Below are positions 52,761 to 64,000 of a DNA stretch of 64,000 nt, in pieces. The stretch's first letter is position 1, and each line of letters begins with the position of its first letter. A model generated the notes under the pieces. The model searched no databases. It saw only the letters and a list, made by a program, of their open reading frames with translations, and had not been told where the DNA came from. Origin of the DNA: Siphonodentalium dalli (lineage: Eukaryota > Mollusca > Scaphopoda > Gadilida > Siphonodentaliidae); NCBI GenBank assembly GCA_032622095.1, contig CP136068.1, positions 53,004,443 to 53,068,442 on the forward strand. Direction: 5' to 3'. A program made the position numbers and the translations under genes.

Positions 52761-52858
52761 ATGGCAGAATCTGCTCCAAAATACGAAAAACAACTGAAGG
52801 AAGAACTGCGAAAAAGAAATGGAAAACTGTCTGGTCGTAAACATGAACTAGTTGACCG
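52761..52858 (+). CDS. SAP-domain first exon
   Basis: ATG 52761, 33 codons, then a strong donor GTAAGT at 52859-52864 in phase 2. Without splicing, a stop would follow at once. The peptide MAESAPKYEKQLKEELRKRN...LSGRKHELVDR is a SAP (SAF-A/B, Acinus, PIAS) DNA-binding helix-loop-helix, complete except for its last residues. SAP exons like this commonly start SWIM/YqaJ-type genes that travel with ISL2EU/PHIS transposons, to my knowledge; the transposase 1.1 kb away, convergent, supports that. No second exon found. Confidence 0.6.
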
Positions 52859-52864
52859 GTAAGT

Positions 52865-53960
52865 AGTTTTTGTTGCCAATATACTGAATAATATTATTTC
52901 CATTTGTAAAATATTCCCAATTTAAATGATTTTACAAAGTTAAATGAAAAAGAGAGAATATTGAGTAAAACAATTAATTTTGTGTGCATAAAAATATAAC
53001 GCAATCACATCACCCAGTGGTTGTATTTTTACATTTTATGATACGTTATTATAATCTGAATATTTCCCATTGTATTCTGATAATGTGCCATTAATGTCAC
53101 ATAAAACATAATATGATTTCAGTACTGTGGTACCTTATACATCATAGATAGCGAATAATATTTGTGTATGTTGAATTGCAAACCGCCATGTGGCTTTAAA
53201 TTATGTATTAAATCTGGCTGTAAACCCATGACAATTCATTCATTTGTAGGGATGTTCAAATAATAAGTGCAACAAACACCTGAACTTAATATCTGAGAAT
53301 CCCTACAAATGGTTGAGTATCAAGTTCAAGAATTTGCTTTGAGTCCAAATGGAACTTAACTGGGAATCAATAACGTGTATGGAATTTCTATAACCTTTCA
53401 TTATCTTATGAAAACTCGCTATCTTGAATTTACAAAATAAACTGAACAGTATTTAAATCAGTATAGCACATATCAAGCTACTCCAATATAGAGGTATTGA
53501 ACTTTTATTACATTTTATTACATTAGATAAGTTATTAAGCAAAATCAATAAAGAGCGTTCCTAGTTTCCTTAGCATGAATTCTTGTAAATAGTGAAAATA
53601 TGAAATTTAGATAGGTAAATGAATTTTTGTGTGTTTGTTATATATAATGTTACATTGTTGGTTGGATATTTACAAATGCATATGGTTATGTAACTTACTT
53701 ATTTTAAAGAGAATATAGATTCAAATGATTCGAGGCCAAATTGACTCCATTGTTTTATTCATATCCATATACATGTCATATCGCAGAAAGAGGATTTTTG
53801 GTATTCACCATAATTGGCCCCATGAACTAGTTTTAACTAATATCTAGAAAATATTGTTATCTTTCATTTGACCAGACTTTTCATAGCCAGAAAGTATGTC
53901 AGTTATGAGGCATGTCACATGAAATTTAACATTATTTTTTATATATTAGTTTTAAACAAA
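52865..53960. other. AT-rich noncoding (intron or degraded element interior)
   Basis: No ORF. If the SAP exon belongs to a transposon gene, its later exons are missing here. Confidence 0.45.
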
Positions 53961-53965
53961 CACAT

Positions 53966-55075
53966 CTATGCAGTGTCAGGTACTATTCTCTTTCGGAAAT
54001 TGCACAACATGAAGCAGACAAAGTTAATTTCTGTCCCAAGAAGTGTCTCTGTCGTATTTAGTGGTGTTGAGCATAAAATTTTATTCGTTTTCCCCAGACC
54101 AATCACTGTTTCTATGTGCACTCGCTTACTCACAACTATTCGGTCTCTCAGAATACGAGATCCACTCATTCTATTCTTCTTCTGAAAGAATGTTGGAATG
54201 TTTACTGTGACATCTTTATGTTCAAGCATGTCCTGTACATCAAACCCTTTATCTGTCATAATAGAATCTCCAGGGGTACATGCGTCAACTAGACCTGACC
54301 TCTCAATAACCTGCCGATCACTTGTTGAACCAACATAAGTGGTTGATATCAAATTTATTAATCCACTTGGTGTGCAGCCAGCAACAACCTTCAACGTGTG
54401 GCGATGTTTATATTTGACCATGCTGACTGTTGGGCCCTCGGGTTCGAAGGTCGTTCGATTGGTATTTCTGTACCGTCGATGATTGTTCGTGTGGTTGGAA
54501 ATGTCCGTCTGAAGTCTTTTGGTGCATAGAATTTCACAATAGATGGGGGGTGCCCAAATATTAAGTTCTTTCCATTGGTTGTAACAAAGGTTCACCCACG
54601 TTAGAAAAATGTTGAACGCTGTTGACTCCGAAATTTAAAACATCAAGGATAGTTCGAACATTAACTTGTGTTGCCCCAACTTGATCAATGTTAGGAAAAA
54701 TTGATCTTCCACTGGTATTACATTAACCGAACCACAGCTGAAATATCGAAGTCTGTGTACAACTGGACCAAGTGTATTCAACACCATTTTGAATTTTGAA
54801 TAGTTCTCAAGTCCAGTATAGAAATGCACTGCTGAAGGATTGTCCTTGAATTTATTAACACCGAAAGACGGAACTTTCTTGAATGATGATACCTCTGTTT
54901 GGGTTGTGGCATTGAATGATGATAATACATGTACTCCTGTGTCAATAACATCAGTGTCATCAATCGGCAGATCCACAATGATCTCATTCACAAAGCCATT
55001 CATGTCGGGTTCTATGACTGGTTGTTCAGGTGTTTTGGGTGTCGGTGAACTAGCTGTGTCCTGTGGTTATGCTTT
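53966..55075 (-). pseudogene. ISL2EU/PIF-Harbinger-like (DDE_Tnp_4) transposase, interrupted
   Basis: On the - strand, from about 55075. An acidic N-terminal linker (SPTPKTPEQPVIEPDMN) is followed by the helix-turn-helix-type block NPSAVHFYTGLENYSKFK ... FFLTLIKLGQHKLMFELSLMF. An in-frame TAA lies at 54635-54637, then ESTAFNIFLTWVNLCYNQWKE. The catalytic region has the first Asp in IDGTEI (near 54465, in another frame), so two frame changes bracket it. PSGLINLISTTYVGSTSDRQ, the second Asp in MTDKGFD and a late RVHIETVIG acidic residue follow. This is the DDE_Tnp_4 nuclease pattern of PHIS-superfamily transposons. No THAP finger or terminal repeats could be placed. Confidence 0.8.
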
Positions 55076-55439
55076 CAATATTCAACATATATTGTGGCCG
55101 ACACTATGCGATATACAAGGCTGTATTGGTTTCCAACAGCATGTGACACTTTACAAAAAAGCGGATGGCAAAAAACGAAAATGCAATTGTAACTGTGTAT
55201 GTGACACATATGCTATTTTAAGTCATGAAAACACCACGAACTCGAGGGACATGCTCCCAGTTTTAACTGAGTCTGTGGACATAGGGTAGTTCTATCATGA
55301 TGTAAACAATTTACCTAGAAGAGAGAGACTGTGTGGGAAAAGTTGTGTGGGATGTAATCCAGTTGGAGCTGATTGGATACAATGATATACACATAGTTTC
55401 GTTTGAGCTGATTGGACACAATGATACACAGTTAATGTT

Positions 55440-55750
55440 GTTTGCATCATTGATACGTCCGTCGCCGTGAGATTACAGCCGATCTGGTGGGGGGTAAATT
55501 TCACGCTCAGCAGGGTTTCAATGCTTTTCACGAAGTTTCCACAAATGACAGCGTTATGGAAATCTCTTTGTTTTCGAGATAAATGTTTGTGTTCCACACA
55601 AAAGAGTAATTCTGATAAAATGACATTCGGTATGGCGCATAGAAGGTCAATCCTAGGACCACGGTATTCAGGACATTCCAATAAGTAATGATGTGCTGTT
55701 TCTATTTTGCCACAATGACAGAGAGGGGGCGTTTTAATATGAGTACTCAA
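55440..55750 (-). pseudogene. LINE C-terminal knuckle fragment
   Basis: - strand frame STHIKTPPLCHCGKIETAHH followed by YLLECPEYRGPR: the C-X-C...H-X4-C knuckle and 'ECPEY' end of a non-LTR RT protein. It continues to about 55480. No RT domain is attached; the 5' side runs into the satellite. Confidence 0.6.
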
Positions 55751-55976
55751 TACTACTGCATTTCAATCTTAAGCAAGAATGGAGTACTTGTGATATGCGA
55801 CACTTAATGTATGTAATAGTTAATAAAATGTGTTTTTGTTGTAATTTCGGGTCTGGAAGCCCGAACACGTCTTTAATCACTTTAGCAATGTCCCCGGGCT
55901 CAATTTTCAGCAAACGAATTATGTTGGGTCCCATTATAATCAATTTGGGAAATTTGGTAAAGTTCTGGACAAAAAT

Positions 55977-57817
55977 ATATAATTTTTCGACCAAAAACCT
56001 GTATGGGGGAGGGGTAGCTAAAATCCATTATTTCGCAAATCGTTCCAAATTCTGTTAACTTCTTTCTGCATATGCTTGGCAGATAACTGCTTCACCATAA
56101 GGATTAAATATTTCGGCATTATTGCAATATCCATTTAAATGATAATGTTTGAAAAATATATTTGTGTGAAAAGGTGCGATTTTTCAGCAAAAAATAAATG
56201 TTTCGGCTCCAAATGGCAAGAAAATCTAAATTAACCAACACTTTTTTTCATATCAGGTAGAGGTAATGTATGTTATAGTAAGTTAACCTCAACAATATTG
56301 GCAAATAGGTTAGGAAATAGCCACAGGGCTCGCTTTACCAAAATCGTTAATTTCTGGAAAAAGTGACTGGTGGGTATCGCTCATCGTCGATTTGACAATA
56401 GCCACCACCAATTCCGTTATTTTTCACTATCATTTGCAAGAATATATGCATCTCTTAAATAGAATGATAAATATACTTTTAATGCTTCTTCTATGTATCT
56501 CTTTTTGCTAGCTCACTATGTGAATGCCCTGATTGCCATTCCCCATATAAATATGACAGTTGAGAAGATATAATTGTTCAAGTGACTTAATTGGGTCATC
56601 ATTTGTCGAGATTGTGAAATTTGAACGCCCAAAACTCATTAAAATGCTATGGAGATGGCCTGGGTGACTATATATTTTTCGACCAAAAACCTGTATGGGG
56701 GAGGGGTAGCTAAAATCCATTATTTCGCAAATCGTTCCAAATACTGTTAACTTCTTTCTGAATATGCTTGGCAGATAACTGCTTCACCATAAGGATTAAA
56801 TATTTCGGCATTATTGCACTATCCATTTAAATGATAATGTTTGAAAAATATATTTGTGTGAAAAGGTGCGATTTTTCAGCAAAAAATAAATGTTTCGGCT
56901 CCAAATGGCAAGAAAATCTAAATTAACTAACACTTTTTTTCATATCAGGTAGAGGTAATGTATGTTATAGTAAGTTAACCTCAACAATATTGGCAAATAG
57001 GTTAGGAAATAGCCACAGGGCTCGCTTTACCAAAATCGTTAATTTCTGGGAAAAGTCACTGGTGGGTATCGCTCATCGTCGATTTGACAATAGCCACCAC
57101 CAATTCCGTTATTTTTCACTATCATTTGCAAGAATATATGCATCTCTTAAATAGAATGATAAATATACTTTTAATGCTTCTTCTATGTATCTCTTTTTGC
57201 TAGCTCACTATGTGAATGCCCTGATTGCCATCCCCATATAAATATGACAGTTGAGAAGATATAATTGTTCAAGTGACTTAATTGGGTCATCATTTGTCGA
57301 GATTGTGAAATTTGAACGCCCAAAACTCGTTAAAATGCTATGGAGATGGCCTGGGTGACTATATATTTTTCGACCAAAAACCTGTATGGGGGAGGGGTAT
57401 CTAAAATCCATTATTTCGCAAATCGTTCCAAATTCTGTTAACTTCTTTCTGCATATGCTTGGCAGATAACTGCTTCACCATAAGGATTAAATATTTCGGC
57501 ATTATTGCAATATCCATTTAAATGATAATGTTTGAAAAATATATTTGTGTGAAAAAGTGCGATTTTTCAGCAAAAAATAAATGTTTCGGCTCCAAATGGC
57601 AAGAAAATCTAAATTAACCAACACTTTTTTTCATATCAGGTAGAGGTAATGTATGTTATAGTAAGTTAACCTCAACAATATTGGCAAATAGGTTAGGAAA
57701 TAGCCACAGGGCTCGCTTTACCAAAATCGTTAATTTCTGGAAAAAGTCACTGGTGGGTATCGCTCATCGTCGATTTGACAATAGCCACCACCAATTCCGT
57801 TATTTTTCACTATCATT
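55977..57817. repeat. 691-bp satellite, about 2.7 tandem copies
   Basis: 'tttttcgaccaaaaacctgt' starts units at about 55984, 56676 and 57367. The units are nearly identical over their length and include 'gggaggggtagctaaaatcc' and 'caagtgacttaattgggtca'. Small ORFs recur once per unit with no family features. An inverted partial copy closes the window at 63805. Confidence 0.95.
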
Positions 57818-57869
57818 TTCGTCAACAGTATATATTTCTCCTTAAAAAAAAGTTGGTTTTAACTTGTTC

Positions 57870-60510
57870 TACCGTGGGTAGGGGTATCTCGAAAACTAGA
57901 GCTCTTTTTCGATTTGGCCGCTGCACTAAAAAGCGAAATGGACAAATCAATTAGAACACACAGATATATGATTACTCGCGAAATGTCAGCTTTACAACAC
58001 GGTAGCCCGTGTGATTTCTGGAAGAAAATTAGGGCCGGAAATTCTCAACGCATTGATGCTACCCTCGATGATTTGACACATTATTTTCAGAACATCAATG
58101 CGACTAAACACCATGACGACCCATTAATACAACTATTTAACGTAGACGCGAATACCGACCTGAACTTGACCGATCACCGAAGAGGAAATAAGACAAGCCA
58201 TTTAGGGTCTCAAAAATAACAAATCAAGCGGCCATGATCTTATTTTCAATGACTATATCAAAGCCTCTTCAGATGTTTTCATCGGCATATACTGCAAATT
58301 GTTTAACATAGTATTAAACACGGGGATAATACCGGCAGATTGGGTGATTATACTGATAGGTACTATTGTACCTCTTTACAAAAATAAGGGTGACCCGACC
58401 GACCCCAGTAATTATAGGCCGATCACCCTTTTGAGTTGTTTTGGTAAACTGTTTACTAAGATCATATCCAACCGTTTGGGACAATTCACTGACGATTTTG
58501 ACGTTATATAAGAAAATCAGTCCGGTTTCAGGAAAAATTATTCGACTATCGACAACATTTTAATTTTAATTTTATTATTTGAAATAAGTAGAAATTTGAA
58601 CAAGAAATTATTATGCGCGTTCATTGACTTCCAAAAGGCATTCGACATGGTGTGGAGGCAAGTACTTTGGATGAAAAGTTTGAAATATGGGATCAATGGG
58701 AAAATATTTACGGTTATTGCCAACATGTATAATCATATTAAATCCTGTGTTCAAGCAGAGGGAAACAAATCCATTTACTTCCCCTGCCATGCCGGTGTTA
58801 GGCACGGTGAGAACATATCCCCCTACTATTCACACTGTACTTGAACGATTTGCAAGAATATTTACTTGATAACGACGTAGTGGGCTTAAAAACAATAGAC
58901 CTAGAAATAGAGAATCGACTCAACTGTTATGTGAAAATATTCATGATTATGTACGCCGATGATACGACAATCATGGCGGAAACCCCAAAAGTATTACAAC
59001 AACAACTGGACCTCTTTGAAAAATATTGCAATAAATGGAAATTAACAGTGAATATCGAGAAAACGAAAATTGTCAACCTGTCGAAGACCAGTCTTCCAAA
59101 AAAGACAAAATTTCTGTTCAAAGGAAGAAGAATCGAAACAGTAAACAAATTTAATTACCTTGGAATAATATTTTGCAAATCTGGATCATTCACGACGACG
59201 GCAAAAAAGGCCCTGGCAGAAAAAGCTACCAAAGCCATGTACTCAGTTATTGGCAATCGCGAAAGCACTGTCTCTCGATCAAAACCCAACTTGATTTGTT
59301 CGACTTGCACGTTATGCCAATTTTATTATATGGTTGCGAGATTTGGGCTTTCGGTAACAATTATATTCTTGAAAAAGTTCATCGAAAATTTATGAAGCAT
59401 ATTCTTCACCTGAGGCCATCTACTCCCAACTTTATGCTGTATGGGGAATGTGGGAGACTACCAGTTGACGTGTATATAAACACGAGAATAATAAAATATT
59501 GGTGCAAAATTATGAACAGTGAGGAGGTGAGATATCCCAGAATACTTCTGAAATTGGCACAGACTATGTTCGATATCAACGCTAATCATTTCCCTTTGTT
59601 ACACCGAATCTGTGATTTATTAGACCATTGTAACCAATTACATGCATGGCACATGGAACGCATAACGGATACTGCCCAATTCGTTTCGTATATAAAGTGT
59701 AGTTTAATTTCACAATTCACGGATAATTGGGAAACTGATATGAACAACTCCAGTCGTGGTAAGATATACCAAATTTTTATACATGACGTATCCTTCGAAA
59801 GGTATCTAACGTTGAACGTAGTAAACCGGATTACATTATGTAAATTTAGAACAAGTAACCACCATTTACCGATTGAAACAGGACGCTGGCGAAAACCTGA
59901 ACAAACTGACAGACTATGTCCACTCTGTAACTCCAGAAAGATTGGAGATGAATTTCATTATCTTCTTGAATGCGAGAGACTATCACCCGAGAGATATGTG
60001 CAGCGATTACTATCTAAATTTACTAACAAAAAACAAAATACTATCACAATGAGCGAAATACTTAACCAGAACAATTCAACAGACATACGGAAATTGTGCG
60101 ACTTTATTAAAATAATCAATCGTGAACTTATAAATTCGGATAAGCTTGGGTAGATACCGAAAATTATAGTAAATGACACTGTATTCCTACGAACTTAACA
60201 CGAAATAACATGTGCAAGCGACTAAACCAGAGTTGATACATACTCTTAATTATATTACCTCGCTGGTAATATAATTGAGGGTGTCTATGCACTTTGTGTG
60301 GATCAGTCATATATGGCACCATAGTATATAGCGTCAGCAGACAGCACCTATGGCAAACAGGTATATTATTTATATTGTAAATACTTTTCATATATTATAA
60401 TGTATATCATTTGAATATCTATTATGTAAGTCATGTACATAAATGTATTATATGTTATCTTAATACCTATGTATTATGGGTCAATAAGATTAAACGAATT
60501 GATTGATTGG
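57870..60510 (+). mobile_element. Non-LTR retrotransposon (LINE-D), 5'-truncated
   Basis: Runs from the pre-RT linker to a GATT-repeat tail (gaattgattgattgg near 60495-60510), the likely 3' end. It inserted next to the satellite array. It belongs with LINE-A and LINE-C by protein likeness (same YGC-x-IWA and CCHC-type C-terminus). Confidence 0.8.
57914..60153 (+). pseudogene. LINE-D reverse transcriptase, frame-disrupted
   Basis: Pieces in order: linker RIDATLDDLTHYFQNINATK (57914 frame), RT start IVPLYKNKGDPTDPSNYRPI with LLSCFGKLFTKI (58299 frame), then an in-frame stop near 58508. QSGFRKN and CAFIDFQKAFDMVWRQ (58596 frame) and GVRHGENISP follow. The catalytic YADD (MIMYADDTTIM near 58947-58980) and thumb FNYLGIIFCKSG are in the 58841 frame. 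The C-terminal part is in the 59173 frame: PILLYGCEIWAFGN, SNHHLPIETGRW, and knuckle CPLCNSRKIGDEFHYLLEC near 59920-59972. It has at least four breaks, yet the last 300 codons are intact. Confidence 0.85.
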
Positions 60511-61164
60511 ACTCCTGGGTTTTATTTGGGACCCCCTCCCCCCGATTTTGGTTACACTTTTGTACTGAAATGGACATCAGTCAGATATTTTCCAGATATG
60601 AATGGTGCTGGGAGAGACATATCCAATAGTTGGAAAGTTTAAGGCACCAGTTGGAACATTCCAAGATGGTGGTGCAAATGGAATTTCGAGAACTTGGAAG
60701 GGGAGTTTTGTCTGGCTCAATGGGATAAAGTTTGAAAAACGAGGTGAATAGCTACCAACGGAGACGCTCCGGTCACGCCTCTGTGTTATTGTCTATATCT
60801 CACTATCTTGTGTAAAATATATAATCTGATTATAAAATGGCCATATCGCAAAAAAAAAAGAAGACATTTATTGTTCTTCAAACATGCCCACAGTGGGCCA
60901 TATATGCATATGTCATGTCGTGTGAAGGTAAATATGTTTGAGAAAAAAGCGCGTCCATCGTTACCAATTTTCGCGTCCAGTTACTTTCCCACATACAACA
61001 ATCTCTACGGGTCCTTGTTACAAATTGCTAAGCAAAATTTTCGGATTTCTTGAAATTGGTCGTTTGGCGGTGGTTGTACCAAAACACAGCACACACTAAA
61101 ATAAGGTTGATATATTTTAAAGACATTTAGTCGTTGTTTTCCTGAGCAACCACTGACAATGCAA
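60511..61164. other. Noncoding with a short dispersed-repeat piece
   Basis: 60600-60700 carries 'ccagttggaacattccaaga' wording related to the repeats at 33980 and 47830. The rest shows nothing. Confidence 0.4.
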
Positions 61165-61290
61165 ACACGCGGGAGGCGCGTCCAACGTTACTCACCGCGT
61201 CCTCGTTACTCACCCGCGTCCAACGTTACTCACCGCGTCCTCGTTACTCACCCGCGTCCAACGTTACTCACCCGCGTCCTCGTTACACGG
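61165..61290. repeat. GC-rich minisatellite, ~37-bp unit, about 3 copies
   Basis: CGCGTCCAACGTTACTCAC alternates with CGCGTCCTCGTTACTCACC three times. Half-unit period is about 18-19 bp. Confidence 0.85.
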
Positions 61291-61860
61291 ATGACCAGCG
61301 TGGTTAATAAGTACGTTTATTGTTAGAAAGCATGTGATTTCTCCTTTTCTGAAAATGAAACATTGTGTTTTTGATGGCGTTTATTTGACAAATTATGGAT
61401 TATCGTTGACAATAATTCTGCAAATTAGAAACGGTACAGTGAAGAATATAGCTCATACCAAGCATCATCATTGACATCAATGACAATACATCATGACTGA
61501 TATTCCTAGGCTATGATTATGCAAATGCTGTAACGCCATGCAGCATGGGGTGACCCAACTGACCATGCCAGAATTTGACATATTTGGACGCTCTGTGTAC
61601 AAATGGTGTGGTAGATAGGGTGCTCCCAAGCCAACCGAAATATTCACATAGTCATATTGGGCAGGCAGGAAGCTATATATATCCATTAATAATTGGCAGT
61701 CAAAATAACTCAATTGGATATTAATGATAAACCAGTTATCACCCATGTGAATATCCAATGGGGGAAATGACAAATATATAAGCTTGCAAAGCTTACAGTC
61801 AGACCCTTTTCTCATCTCTTATATGCTGGGTCACAATATATATATATCTATATCTATATT
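61291..61860. other. Noncoding
   Basis: AT-rich. The - strand frame at 61477-61815 has no recognisable domain. A TA-rich tract lies at 61835-61860. Confidence 0.4.
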
Positions 61861-63800
61861 TGCGAATATCTGTCTGTCTGTCTGTCTGTGTTCTATAGAA
61901 ATCCACAGGGAACCATCTAGATGATACCAAAGGGGTCTACTAGGGGTAACTTTTTACGAGAAAGATAGTGGTGGGGGTTATAATTTTCTAAAGTGACGCC
62001 GTTGTTGTCAGGGGCAGAAAAGGGGAAAAGGCAGAATTTTGTTTTGTCGCCGATTGCCACGAAACTTACATATAATCATCCCCATGAAATGAAGAAACTA
62101 ATGGTGTGGGTTATATATGTCAAAAGTGGCGTCGTTCGAGTCGGGGATGCACGGAATTTCCACCAAATTGATATATATTCTTCTTCGTGATACAAGGAAT
62201 CAAATTGTGCGGTTTAACAACGCCAAATTGTTGTCGTTTGGATGACATATCGGGGGGGGGGGCACTAAATTTGATAAGAATGGGTTTAGTCGCCGATTGC
62301 CACCACACTTATATCAAATCATCCGCATGGTATGAGGAGTCTAATGGTGTGGCTTAAATCTGTCAAATGTGGCCTCATTCGAGTCAGGGGTGCACTGAAA
62401 GGGAGAGGGGCACCAAAATTGATACACAATATTTTTAGTGCCAATTTCCACCAAATTGATACACGTTCTTATCCATGATACGAGGAATCTAATCGTGTAA
62501 TTTAAAGACGCCATATTGGTGCTGTTTGTGTGAGAGATGGGGAGGGGAGTGGTGGTCACCAAATTTGATAACAAATTTGTTTAGTAGCCAATTAGCACCA
62601 AACTTATAAATAATCATCTCCATGATATTAGGAGTGTAATTGTGTGGTTTAAGGATGTCACAAGTGGGGCCATTCGAGTCAGTGGTATATGGAGGTGAGA
62701 GGGGCACACAAAAATTATAACAATATGTTTAGCGCCGATTTCCACCAGATTGATACATATTCTTCTCCGTGATACGGGGAATCTTATCGTGTGGTTTAGA
62801 TACACCAAATGGTGCCCTCTGGTGAGAGATATGGGGGCATTAAATTTTATACGAATTTGTATACTCGCCAATGTTCACCAATTTTATACGTATGCATCTC
62901 TAATCTAATGAAATTAAGTATGTGCTTTAACAGTGACAAAAGTGGCGCCGCTTGAGTCCGAAGTAGGGACGGGAGGTTCATCAAAACTGATAAAAAATAT
63001 TTTTAGTACCAATTACCATCAAATTCAGACACGTTCTTCTGAAATGATACGAGAAATTAAATCGCGCTTTCTGTCTGTCTGTATGCGTTCTATATATAAC
63101 TTCACGGGGTACAATCGAGATGGCACCAAGGCGTTCTAATTGGGGTAACTTTTTACGAGGAAGATAATGGTGCGGGTTTAAAATTTTCTAAAGTGACGCT
63201 GTTGGTGGGGGAGAAAAGGGGGAGGTCGGCAAAATAAAATAAAAATATGATGAAATAGTTCTGTCGACGATTTCCACCTAGCGCATACATAATCAGCTCC
63301 GCGATATGGCGTTGTTCGAGTCAGCGTTGCAGGGGGAAATCAACAGTTGATTTAATAAACTATTTTTAGCGCAGATTTCCACCAAATTGATATATTATTC
63401 TTCTCTATGATATATAGTATAGGAATATAATCGTGTAAAGACGCCAAATTGCTGTCGTTTGGGTGAGAGATTGGGGGGGCATAACTATTCTAAGAATTTG
63501 TTTAGTTGCTGATTACCACCAAACCTATAATTAATCATCTCCAGTATATCATGCATCCATGAGTCTAATGGACGGGTTTAAAAATTTCAAAAGTGGCGCC
63601 GTTAAAGTCATGCACGACTGCAACGGCAGTTGCACCAAAGCTGATACAAATATATTTAGCACTAATTTCCACCAAATTCATACACGTTCTTCTCTAATGA
63701 TACGATGAATTAAATCACATTTGGTGTTGTTTGGGTCACGGATGGCGAGAGGATATGCACTATCATTGATAAGATTGCTATTCGCCGATATCCACCTATA
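61861..63800. repeat. Degenerate satellite: ~290-bp units inside a ~1.2-kb higher-order repeat
   Basis: 'ccaccaaattgatacatatt' boxes recur at about 62161, 62449, 62743, 63379 and 63667, with 'cgccgattgccaccaaactt'-type boxes between them. The head 'ctgtctgtctgt...gttctata...ggggtaactttttacgag' occurs at about 61871 and again at 63072, giving the longer period. Copies are diverged; no gene. Confidence 0.75.
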
Positions 63801-63804
63801 AGTT

Positions 63805-64000
63805 ATATATAGTCACACAGGCCATCTCCATAGCATTTTAATGAGTTTTGGGCGTTCAAATTTCACAATCTCGACAAATGATGACCCAATTAAGTCACTT
63901 GAACAATTATATCTTCTCAACTGTCATATTTATATGGGGATGGCAATCAGGGCATTCACATAATGAGCTAGCAAAAAGAGATACATAGAAGAAGCATTAA
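63805..64000. repeat. Inverted partial copy of the 691-bp satellite
   Basis: 'caggccatctccatagcatt' ... 'gaacaattatatcttctcaa' ... 'agctagcaaaaagagataca' is the reverse complement of about 56500-56670, nearly identical, and runs off the window end. Confidence 0.92.

Noticed and set aside
55010-55289. Plus-strand Cys-rich ORF (KRKCNCNCVCDTYAILS) as a zinc-finger gene
   Set aside because: It overlaps the 5' region of the (-) transposase, the Cys spacing fits no finger I know, and there is no start or splice support.

Overview
The window is metazoan nuclear DNA. It is AT-rich, gene-poor and packed with mobile elements: non-LTR retrotransposons, a Polinton/Maverick, a PHIS-type (ISL2EU-like) DNA transposon, MITE-like foldbacks, minisatellites and satellites. 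Possible host coding is limited to short intron-flanked exons: a C-type-lectin-like exon, a Thr/Ser-rich mucin-like exon and a SAP-domain exon. The dispersed 'gggccataactc' repeats, the (CAGA)n-tailed repeats and the lectin/mucin coding suggest a marine lophotrochozoan, possibly a mollusc. The taxon is an inference.

Layout. 1-2571: 3' part of a non-LTR element (LINE-A). 2572-5120: G/T-rich repeat debris. 5120-7300: a second, decayed LINE (B). 7351-8485: two tandem CAGA-tailed structured repeats between (TA)n tracts. 9430-10236: a compound 34-bp/51-bp minisatellite. 10541-11036: a foldback element. 11403-28750: a 17.3-kb Polinton with perfect 6-bp target duplications (GACAGC) and AG...CT termini. 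28890-29900: LINE-C. 30552-42388: repeat-rich DNA holding the C-type-lectin-like exon and, 11 kb upstream on the same (-) strand, the mucin-like exon. 42400-50500: repeats and noncoding DNA with a zinc-finger-like ORF. 50538-52858: a tandemly duplicated lysine-rich coding block followed by a SAP exon. 53966-55075: a (-) strand ISL2EU-like transposase. 55977-57817: a 691-bp satellite. 57870-60510: LINE-D. 61165-64000: more satellite DNA, ending in an inverted copy of the 691-bp unit.

The Polinton carries a protein-primed DNA polymerase B, packaging ATPase, retroviral-type integrase with a chromodomain, minor and major capsid genes, an adenain-like protease and several small virion-type ORFs. 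All six of those core genes are interrupted by stops or frame changes, so this copy looks defective or error-containing. The left arm is the unusual part. Four small intact genes are arranged as two divergent pairs, and every one ends about 20 bp before a 16-nt hairpin matching the stem-loop of replication-dependent histone mRNAs (GGCCCTTTTCAGGGCC). A conserved or purine-rich element follows the hairpins. The two divergent pairs share a duplicated intergenic promoter. A third divergent pair, a zinc-knuckle gene and PolB, fires from a ~400-bp near-perfect palindrome with two mirrored TATA boxes.

My reading is that the element's accessory genes use the host's SLBP/U7-type histone 3'-end machinery. 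That would tie their expression to S phase, while the right-hand replication/capsid genes end in ordinary AATAAA-containing DNA. I do not know of this being described for Polintons.
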